Positions 34,001 through 46,000 of a stretch of 64,000 nt of DNA are shown in pieces; the stretch's first letter is position 1; every line of letters starts with the position of its first letter. The stretch spans positions 2,402,497 to 2,466,496 of the forward strand of contig NW_017804065.1 in the NCBI RefSeq assembly GCF_001625305.1, read 5' to 3'. This DNA is from Branchiostoma belcheri. Taxonomy: Eukaryota > Chordata > Leptocardii > Amphioxiformes > Branchiostomatidae. The notes beneath the pieces were generated by a model. That model searched no databases, was not told the DNA's origin, and saw only the letters and a list, made by a program, of their open reading frames with translations. The translations under genes were made by a program, and so were the position numbers.

Positions 34001-37000
34001 ATGATGCCCCAACTGTGCCTGCATGGTGGCAACGAGTTCCAGTCTACGATAGTTCTGGGGAAATACGAGTTTTTGAACATCTCAATTCTTGGTTGATAAC
34101 TCTGATAATTATTGTTTCTTGAATGTTTGCCATCTTACCTTTTCTTCAGGTCCTTTACTACAGCAGCTTGTACCCTGTAGATGAAAGACAGAACACAGAT
34201 TGTTCTCTTCTCTTCTGATATCTCCACTAGAGTCAGGAATCAATTTTTTAAAGCATGCACAAACTTTCATTTTGAAATTACTAGTAACTCAAAGTCTTAA
34301 GTTTTGCTAGTACTGGAAAACACACCCTTATTTTTTAAAAATTATTTCATAATATTTAGCACTTTGAACCCTCTGATTTTTGAATTAAGGAATATCAAAA
34401 ATTTTTCAAAGAACCAACTCAGTGAAGGCACATTATGTATTGATATTTAATTTGATTTTTTAATTGATTGTATTGTCAAATAAGTATAATAATTGATATG
34501 AAAACAACAAGCACAACTAAATAATTCAGGGCTCAAAATACCACCTGCATAGGCAGGTAAGTTGCACACTAGACTTGGACCTACATGTATGTACCAGCGA
34601 ATCGGTACACAGCACTAATTTAACTAATTGTAAGTGGTATAATAAAAAACGGAGACCTGACTACCCACCCCTGCCCGACGACTTCCTGTCCCTCCTGTTG
34701 TTTCCTGATCTCCTCCCACTGTTGGTGGGAGTCCACCATCTGCTGAGAGTAGCGTGATCTGTGTTTCCGGTGTTTTCTGTTGGCCTCCGACTCGCTGCCA
34801 CTGCTCTGGCCACTGCGCCCTCGGGACCTGGCCCACAACAACACACAATCAAACAGACGGTATCTTACAGCAGGTATAGAAAGTAGTGCAGACAAAACTC
34901 TTGAAGCCTGGCTAGAGCGACTTATGTGAGAGGTAGCCATGAGTAAACTGCGAAAGGTGTCGGCTTGTATACTGTATGATTTGGATTGTAAAGATTTCCC
35001 TGTTATAAATGCGTGGCATTACGCAACCGCGTTCCAGGGTGAGCCGGCTGCAGTTCCGTTGACCTCGGTAGAGGGCCAAATCAAAGTGGTCTTCATGATG
35101 TTAAAGAACGATAACTTTTTTTGGTTTTCAGTTACAGTAACTGTTTTATTCTTTCTATAGACTAGCATTGCTGCCAATTGAAATGTTGGTAGCTGACTGC
35201 ACCTTAGCTGCAGTGCAGAATTTGGTCACTAGGAGGCATTCCTGACATGTCATAAGAGGCTCCTGACAACATGGTCCAACATCTAACTCCTTGTTAGAAG
35301 TACTGATGGGTATTCCAGTGGTGCAGATAGAGTGATGTATACTTATAACTTCATCAGTCAATGTTCATCAGTTTAGTAATCATACATACTATAACAATAA
35401 CTTATAGATTGAAATGTAGTGGTTGCCTTTGGTTTCTTCCATTTTCACTAAGCATTAGAGTGAAACAAAAAAATATCTCCAGGACTTTTCTTACCGTCTT
35501 CTCCTTGGGGCGTCAGTGTCGTCGCCTGATGACATACCACTGCTGTATGCTCGCCGGTGTCTTCAGGGACAGACAGAAATAAACATGTGTTAAAACATCT
35601 TTCAATTCTTCCTTTGTCATTTGTCAGCAAATGACAAAGGAAAATCAACATGGCCTGATACATAAAACAAACTTTGTGCTGCATTAACTTGAGATGTGTT
35701 TAACATAACAATTCTCAGTACCGTGTATATGCAGTACTTTCTTTGTTTCTTTACCTTCTTCTACGCGGGCCTTCACTGTCGCTGCCGCTCTTCGGGTACC
35801 GCGGGAACTTCTTGCTGGACGCCACGCTTCTCGTGGAGCGGGGGGAGCCTCCGGAGGTGAACAGCCCACTGATGAACAAATAGATTCAGTACAAGTGAGG
35901 GGGTCATGCTACTACATGTACTATGCTGAACTTTGAACTTTTAATCCAACCACTGCATTAATGGATGGAAAATCTGTAACAACTAGGAAGAAAAGGACTT
36001 TCCTGAACGGTTGGGGGCAAAATAAGAGCATATTTGAGCTGATTCAGAGCCAGAATATTTTTTTGCAAATCAGAAAAAGAGGCAAATCTGAGAACCAACA
36101 AATTAAATTGGCGTGGCCTAAGGGACCATTTTACTTGTGTTTCCAGACATGTTAGTACACAATGTACAATGTGTTTGTAGACATGTTTTTACTTAGTACA
36201 TGTACCTACCCTTGAGTTTCGTCCCTCTGTTCCCAGGGCAGAGACCTGGCACTCACCGCTGACCCTGGAGCTGTCCCGTTGGCATATTGCTTCCCACTGT
36301 CGGAACAGACAAGTGTTAATTAAATGTAGCCTGGAATCTATCCGTGAATGCTGTTTCTCCACTCCAAACAACAAACAAACTGTCACTAGTGTCAGACTAG
36401 ACCGTTATTTTCAATTTCTTGCGTGACCTCTGACACTTCCTGTCACATGTTGAGCTGACACCGCACGTCCACGGGCAAAGCAATAAAAGGATTACTTACT
36501 ATAATAGCCAATTGACACCTATCAAATAGCGATTAGGGGACTACAAAGAAAACTGCGACTTTCGACAGACTAACTGCACGGCCAGTCAAACCTACAAGGC
36601 GGCCAGTCAAACCTACAAGGCGGCCAAACTCCCCTGGCAAATACATGTAATAACTATTCTCCTCACATAGCCAGCGTAGTTAGTCTGGTAGAGACTAACT
36701 ACAAGCTACTAAATAATGTTAATACAAATGTCATATATTTTACACATGACAGGCAGTATGTAACAGAGCTCTACTAAATACAAAATGTAGTCCTACCTTG
36801 ATACAGGTTCCGGGGCCATCACCATGGTTACCCCATCAGGTGATGTTGGCATGGTGATGTCAGAGGGGTTCTCTTTGTACACCTCACCATTGGCATCATC
36901 TGAGAAATGCAAAATTAAAGCCACTTTTAGTATTTTCTCTTCATTTATTTCATTTATTTCGAAGCCTTTTAGCCCTACAGGGCTAGCCTTCCAAGGCTCA

Positions 37001-40000
37001 AACATTAAAATTACAAAATCACATACATGGAAATTACAGTGAGAGAACAGTGAATACATTTAAAAAGACATGAATACATCAAAACATCTACAATGAACAC
37101 AAATTGATATTTACAAATTAAAAACTAGAGGATGAGGTTCATGTAACACTGTTTGCGATAGCTTTTTTGAACCTGAGTAGGTTACTCAGTGTTTTAACAT
37201 GATATGGTAGATTGTTCCACAGCAATATTGCACGATACAGGAATGAACGTTTCTTACAGACGTACTGTTTGTCTTAGGTCTAGGTAGTTTGAAGTTGTTC
37301 TGTGCAGAAGATCTGGTATTGTGAATAAGAGATACATGAGCAGGCACAAGAGAGTTATAGATATACTGTGGTTCTTGACTCAACAACCAGATACATAAAG
37401 AACTGTAACAGTGGGGGGGTTTATAGGCGCTTTCAACTGACCCAGCCAATGGGTCTAAACCTTTTAGCCGAGTGGTTTGAGTATCGGATTTGTAAGCTGG
37501 CGCCCGGGGGCCATGGGTTCGAACCCCGGCCCGGGACCAGATCTAGATGGGCTAATGTTGTTATCTACAGGTAAAAATATGTAATTTTGGACATTTTTTT
37601 CCGTGCAAAACCTATGATTTAGAGCCTGAAACGCGTTATACAGGTGAATTTTTCCAAAGTCACTATTCCTTTTGGAAATGGTCGGAAACAATTTTCTTGC
37701 ATTCCTAACGTCTCTCTGAGGTGTAATTTGTAAGAAGTACATATACATGTATGTAGCAGCCATCGAGGACCAAAGGGGTTAACCCAATTCTACAGATTTC
37801 TGCAGAATTCTGGAACTGGAGCAAGAATTCTGCAGAATTCTGAGAACCGGAGCCAGAATTCTGCAGTTCTGCAGAATTCTGGCTTCAGTTCCAGAATCCT
37901 GGCTTCAGTTCCAGAATTCTGCAGAATTCTGGCTCTAGTTCCAAAATTCTGGCTGCAGTTCCAGAATTCTGCAGAATTCTGGCTTTAGTTCCAGAATTCT
38001 GGCTTCAGTTCCAGAATTCGGCAGAATTTAATCCAAACGCTGTCAATGACAAGAAATTGACATATCCCCTGACCTCCCCCTCTCCTGTCAAACCGCTTGC
38101 TGGGTGCTCGTTCCACGTAAGGTTCCGGCTGCTGTATGGCTTCACTGTCCTGTTGGGCCTGCTTGGCAGTCCTGCCGCTGGCGTACAAATTTACAAACTT
38201 TAGAAAAGTTTGACTGGTCTCTACATGTATAATTTATCATACAAAACAAATCAAGCAACACAATCAGTTTTCTGGAGAGTCAGAAGTTTCAGATAGCATC
38301 CAAAACTGACTCATAAGAGAATATATCTAGTAGTTGATTTGTTTTGTATTATGTAATGTTCTACCTTCATTGATGACTGCCTTTATCTTCACCAATAGAC
38401 CAGAAAAATTCAATACAAAAATTAATGAAACTTAATATATATTAAGTTTCTTTTGTAAGAATATGGGGTTTTGCTCTCTATCAAAGTTGGTTTTGAATTA
38501 CCTGACTGGGTCAAAGCAGGGAGCTATGATAATAATATCAACAGTTACTGGTCATCATTATGTTTGTCTTTTACTTTATGTGGAAGTAGTTGATTAAATA
38601 ATAGCAGACATTGGGAGGATATCAAATGATTAGGTTTTTCTAGCTGCTTGTTTGTCACAATTTGACTGATGTGTGTGACAAAAGCGTACATCTGGGAAAA
38701 TATTACAATTTAGTGTCCCAACATCTGCTTGGAGATTAGAAATAGAATAACTCTTTCAGCATTGATATTAGAGGACTCCTTTTTTATCATACATTTCAAT
38801 ATTTGGGCATGATCAAATTTTTCTGGCCTTACATATGGTAGTCATTGCATCTTAATTTATAAGTCATTGTTATATATAACATTGGCATCATATAGAATCA
38901 AATTTATCATGCACATCATGCTCTGGACAAAAATATTAGGACAGAAAAATATTGTTATTGCTTCTAGGTTGAGCAGAAAGGACTATGGAAGTGTTGTGCC
39001 AAACAAACAAACAAACAAACAAATATTATATATTATATATCATTTTGCAGTGTCAACAGAAGACACTTGACAAGAACTTTACAAACGATGTTACGGCATT
39101 GACTTTAAGACTTCCAAGTGATCCTTTTCACTCCTTTGCAAAGTTGATGTAAGTCAAGGTCAAACTGGCAAGGTCATCCCACCACATGCAATTACTAAAA
39201 GTTCCACTTGCCCCCCTCCCCACCTATACAACTGTGTCACATGTACCTGCCAACATTAGAGCCTGTCTCTCCTCTATTGGAAAACAAACAAATAAACAAA
39301 CAAATAAAAACAAATAGATAACAAAAAAGTAGACAATTACCAAAGTTTGGTATATCTAAAGAGATCACATTGAAAGGAGACCAAATATATTATCCGAACG
39401 TAGACTTACATGTAGGTTAGTCTTCGAATTACATTGTACGATTAACGACTCAAAAATAATCTTTCTGATTGTACAATGTACAATCGTGTAATTCATTTTC
39501 CTATGTGCATTTCCTTTTAATTTTGCATGCAGTACTTGGTTCACCTACCAATTTAGAAGGAATTGTTATAGATTAAACATAAAAAATTATGGAGTTCAAC
39601 TGAAATATTGAAAATTAGTAATGGCAAACAAGTGTAACATTCTTAGACAACAACATATACATGTAGTATATTACTGTATGAGTCTGTATGACCCCCATCA
39701 AAACACAGCAAACTGTTACTAACTAGTGTTAGACTAAGAATGAAAGATTGTCTGTTTTGGGAGTTATTAGAATTACCTGTATCTGAACTGGGACTGGAAA
39801 CTTAAAGTCTTGGCTCCAGGCACATCAGCGACCTCGTTTAACCTATGGAACAGAAGTTTTCGGTTCAACCTGTCAGAACGACAAGTATTTTGTACTTTGC
39901 TAACTAATCAGGACAAGTCAACCACGAACAACTGTTACTGTTACTTCAATTTCAGATTTGTTCCATGGTTAAAAATGCCAGCTACATGTACATGTATGTC

Positions 40001-43000
40001 ATGGTCATAACTGTAGAATAGTCATCAATCAGTGATTGTTTTTGAAAGGTAGAAACACGTACCTCCAAATTTTGCGATGTCGACTGTACATTTGATCACT
40101 GTACAAGTGACCTACATGTAGTATGGTGAGAACACAAGACTTGTGCGGGTCTTCTGGCCTCCCCCGCCTCCTTGCGGAGTAGGGGTAAGTCTACTCGCGA
40201 GAACTCGTGTCCTCGTGAGACTAGGTCACTCCGTGATCAAGATGTACAGTCGACATCGAAAATTCGGAGGTATGTGTTTCTAACTTTCAAAAACAGTCAC
40301 TGAGTAAAGAATATTCTACTAAGGCCATGTTGATTTGATTATATGGATGACATCCGCGCGCGCATGAATTTTCGGCCGTTTCAAAAAAAAAAAAGTTTTC
40401 AACCATACTGTAAATCGTACAAAACAGTTGCAAAATGAGCAAAAATATACCGTAAGTTACAAAAAAATAATAAATAAAAACTATACCAATGTCGTAGAAT
40501 GCCGGATGCCAAAATCAAACGAAAAAAGACGAAATTGTAAAGAAATGAAATTGAAGACTAGATTATTCGCCAAACCAAATTCTGCCCCATTTGTTCAACC
40601 CTCATGACCACGTAGATTTCATAATGAAAACAACTTTTTTTTTTTGCAAAACTTTTTTTTATTCGCACGCGCGCATCAGTTTTGGGCTTCTCGGAGGATG
40701 TCATCCATATAATCAAATCAACATGGCCTAACTGTTAATTTTACGTGACTGATGAACCTTTTCAACAATGGTCTTAAGTACACAATCATGTATAGTAAAA
40801 CTTCAAGCCACAGTGGTAACTGAAGGTAGTCTTATGGTTACTAATACGTTTGTAGACTAAGGTCTGCTTTAGACTGGTGACAGTATTCCATAGTTTGACA
40901 CTTCAACACCGGCAAAGGGCAAAGAGCTGCTAATTTTTGTTTTGCGACACTAGTTCGTGTTTTTAATGATTGCTACCAGCATTTTCTAACACCATCACTG
41001 CTTTCCACTGGCTCTTCTGTTCAGCACTTGTCTTAGTGCTCCTTCCTAAGTCAAAACCATCTATTCTAGGCCTCTCATAACTGTTTTCCCAAAAAATTGT
41101 TATTTCCTGACTCCCCCTCCTTCTTTTCCTCTTTCCTACATATACTAGTAGATAATAATAATTATATAAATAACTGTTCTTGGCTGTAAATTAGCAGACT
41201 ACAATTAGCAAACTACAATTGACAGGCCAAATCAGTGTATGTCTCTGTACAGTTCAATCCATCTGCGTTTGTCTCTTGCTAAGTCTCTAAGATGTTTCAG
41301 TATGTAAGACTCGAGTCTGATGTTATGATTGAGATAGAGTTAACAGTCGTCGACAAGGCTACTAGGGAGACCTTCACGTGGTCTACCTTTTCTGGGTTTG
41401 AGTTTTTGCTGAACGCGACACTAAGCCACTGAAGACCTTTTGTGGGAGTGAGTCCAGCGGCATACGGAGTATTATACAAATACATACATTGTCAAGCTAG
41501 TATGTCTTCCCTGTCATGACCTGAGTTTAGGACTAGCTCTTCAGTGAGCTAAACCAGTTTGGAATAACATTGACTATTTCCGTACCTGAAGAAGGCGTGA
41601 TGCTCCACACAGCACTTCCACAGGTGCTTGCAGGCCGCCCGGTTTGACAGCTCAAATGTGTACGTGATTTCATCATTCTGGAAGACAGACACATCACATT
41701 CTTACATGTGAATCCAAACAAAAATATTCTCCCTTTATTTTCCAAAGCCCTTTTGCCTAATGGATAATCTTTAATACAAGGTTCAAATACAAATAATATG
41801 CAAAAATAACAACATTCTAGTTTTGAATTGAAACACACATAATACCTGTATATTGAAATATAAAAGGAAACCATTATTTACAAATTAAAATCAAAATTTA
41901 GTTTTAGGTTTGATTACAGAGCTAACCCAAAACTTTTAACATTTCAAATGTGTACAGTAGTACTAGTATTAATAAAGCACATAAAGCACATAAAGTATAC
42001 TTTAGAGTTAGTCAAAATTTGACACAATAATATTATTTAATATTATATAATACTTTGTAATGTTCATTGTCTTTTACTCACATCTTTTGTCCGAACCCTG
42101 AGAAAAAACTGCCTGTCCTTGAACAAGATTTTGGTTATCCTTGGCCTGTAAACAAGACAGAAACATGATTATTTACCTGGTCTGTCTAAATTCAAAATCT
42201 AGTATCCTTAAACAAAAAAATGTTAACAACATCAATTCCAACATCCAAATCAGGTACTATTCAAATTGTTGGAAATAGCAAAGGTGAAGTGAACCATTCT
42301 ATGGAACACTTGGAAGCCCGTGTGATAACCATGTGATAACCATGTGATAACCGTGTGATACCATGGTATAATATGAGCTACAATGTAGAACACCCGTATC
42401 ATTATCATGGCCCAGGTATGGCATAATAAGTCGTATCAAATCAATACAATCATGGTACTGTGAAACACCATTATTGCTATTCCTTTATAACTGTGTTACA
42501 GTACTGTTATTATGACAAGCATGCAAACAAAGTCTAGAGGAATAACCATTTCTACAATGCATATACCCAAGCTATCAAACAAAAGAGTAATACATGTAAA
42601 CTTTAATAACACATCTGATAGCAATCTATGTTTACACCATCAACCACAGAATAGTACTTAAAATATATGATTATAGCAACATTACAGAGAAAGACAGTCT
42701 TACCAGAAATACATGCCGACTTTTGTCTTGTTCTTGTAAACCACCACCCCTCTGGGCATGAGCCCCAAGTAATACTGTACATGGTCATCACCCTGGCAAA
42801 ATAAAATAATGAAAATAGTTACTTGCAGTGTTTATCAACATACTAATAATGTACAACACTTTTCATGGTAATTTTAACTACAATTTTATATGTACAGTAA
42901 ATGTTGCTCAGACTGAGTATTTTTTTCTGGGGTGATTTCATAGCACTAATGATTTTTCAACTTCTATTAGGTCTTGTCTTTGCAATGTATCTATAGCATC

Positions 43001-46000
43001 TATTACAGGCATCTTATCCCATCTAGACTTTAGTGTAAGTACTAGTCAAGGCACTAACTACATGTATCATATTTAAGTCATTCTTTTAAAACTTTGAGAT
43101 AGTTCACTTGAACACTGAACGATTAGAAATAAACCATCTCTAGCACCTTGAGATTCGAACCCCCAACTCAAGGACGTTGCCCAACCTTGTACATGTACTT
43201 TCAAAGCAGGGTTACTAGACTAAGACATAACTGAAAGAATCCTCACCATTACACGATGCAGGTCCACTCCGTACATCTCCAGCACCCTGCCCAGACTCAG
43301 GTAGTTCAGCTCTGCTTCTGACGGCACCTGACCGCTGAGGGAGATACAAACGTTAACACCTGTGTCCATAATATCACCAGGGTCCATAATATCGACACCT
43401 TGAGAAATAGTGTGCTTAAAGATATTTTTACTGCAACATACGTTTGGTATGCACTCCTTCACACATCAAATGTACATACCTAGGGTATGTTGCAGTAAAA
43501 ATATCTTTCACTATTTCTCAAGGTGGTGATATTATGGACCCTGGTGATATTATGGACACAGATGTTACATGTTAATTAAGGCCTAGAGAAAAAAAGTTGT
43601 TTCCTGTTTCAGTCCTGAAAAAAAGTAGGTTCGTTAGGTAGGAATTACAGCTGTACCTTTTTTCTTTCTTTTTGTTTATTAGACTTTGGCCATTTCTAGT
43701 GATCCGACAGTTATACACTGCAGCTTATCATCTTAAAACTTAGGACATTAATTATATTTTCAAAACCACTTGTGCAACGTTTTATCAATCAGCCTACAAT
43801 ACAAAATTTACTGTCAGGGACACTGTATTTTTGCCTTCAAGATGTAAATGTTATGTAATATATATGCTATGGGAAATGGTTGATTTAGCTTACTAACTGT
43901 AACTATTATTAAAACATGACCACAAAATCCAGTTTTAGATATATTGTTTGAACAATACATCTTAAAAGATATATTGTTGCTTTTTTCTGCAAAGATACCT
44001 TAAGACATTCCCGAGTGTGAATGGATGATAACTTACACGAGATCTCTGTGAATGTTGGCAATGCGCTTCTCCATTTCTTCTGTCTGATTGGGGACAAACC
44101 TGAACTCTGACACGTAGTTCCCCGTGTGCTTCCTGGGGTCAAAGTCACCCAGCTCCGCTAAAAAACAGAAAACAGAACCAACTAGAATTCCGAGACCTCA
44201 TACCTCCATGAAATATGATCTTGATATGTAAAATTGTTTAAATGACCTCTGCATTAACATGATATATGCATCGTGATGTATGTTAACTTTTGATTAACTT
44301 ACAGATGTCCCAAGTATGACATTCTCATCATTCACCATTACGAAATCATAGAATTTTCGCATTAATTATGCAAATTAGGTCATCATTTGCATAATTAGTA
44401 TCTGTTGAAGTTCCGCCTGCCATAGGTTACATAGTATAATGTAAAACACAGTAATTATAGAATTTCCTCATTAATTATGCAAATAAAGTCCTCATTTGCA
44501 TAATTTGCATTTAATTATGTACATCTCTCTCAGCTACCTACACACCAAAAATAATGAAAATATGTTGTTCCTGTCTGGACTTATTGGCTTTTAAACATTT
44601 CGCCAGAAAGTGCCCTGCAGTTCCAGAACAAGCCGCTAGGGGGCCCAAACTCATGTGACTTCTTCCCAAGCACGAGAGCTACCTATCATCCAAATTTCAT
44701 GACCCTAGCATGTCCAGATCGCGAGATATCAAAACCGGAAGTTGCGCTGCAGTACCAAGGGAAGCCACTAGGGGGACCAAAATCTCATCATTTCCAGTTT
44801 TCGTCACACCCTACCAACACACCAAGTATGAAACCAATCCATCCAGGCGTTCTTGAGTTATCTTGTTGACCAACAGACAGACGGACGGACGGACAGATAA
44901 ACGCAACTGAAAATATAACCTCCATGACACATTTCATGGAGGTAATAAACACTTGTTTGTTCATCTAACTAATTGTGGAAGTTTGAGCTACATCTAATGC
45001 ACATCTAACGTATCTTGCATATTTGTAATGCAGTACCTTACATGTACAAAGAATGGTTACAAAGGTCTTGTAGGTCTTAGGAAGACAAAGATCAAGGTCA
45101 AACGGGGCCTCCTGGAGGCCAACATTGGTACTGCAGCAGAATTTCCGTTTTTTTGTATCCTTCATTCCAGACATGCTAATTTTCGGTCTTGATTTTTTGG
45201 TAGCAGATACATGTAGCTTTTTGTGCCAGGAATAAATGATGTAGGATTGGTCCTCATAGCAGCTTGTCCTGGAACTGCAGGGGAGTTTCTGGCAAAATTG
45301 TTCAGAGGACTAAAACTAGTAAAAGTATGATTATTGGCATGGTGGCACCATGATTAGGGAGAAACTGCTGTCATATAGCAGTAAACGGAGTTATAACAAA
45401 GCCCTAATAATTAGACAGCCAATGGCATCCTGTTTATTACCACTTACATGTAACACCCAAACAGATGCACCTTGATTTTAAAGCACTTTAAATACAATGT
45501 TTCTGATAAGGCCACACCATCTTAATTTGTTGGTCCTCGGATTTTTTCAGAAAAAATATGAGGCGAAAAAACAGGGCGAAAAAAAAGATAAAAATAAAAA
45601 CAGGTCTAGGCATCCTATTATAGCCCCAAATGCTTCAATAGGGGCCACGAAGTCAACACAAAAGGCTGGGTTAAAATCTAAACAATGAATTTTGAACTTT
45701 TAATCCAACCACTGCATAGGGAAACTTTTCTCAATGTTAGGGGCAAAATATGAGCATTTTTGAATTGATTCACGATTCAGAACCAGAATCTTTTTTTTTT
45801 TTTTTTGCAAATCAGAAAAAAATGAACAGGCGAATCCGAGAACCAACAAATTAGATTGGTATGGCCTAAAAATGCTTTTCTTGGCACCTACATTGGACAG
45901 CATATGCAGCCAGCTGTGCTGCCTCGTTAGCCTGGCATGGCAGTCTCCCCTGCAAGATGTCCTGTTTTACCTGTAGGAAAAACTGGTACCTGCAAAAAAG

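Noticed and set aside
37470..37545. Possible tRNA gene
   Set aside because: Internal promoter boxes only; no proper acceptor stem or 3' terminator.
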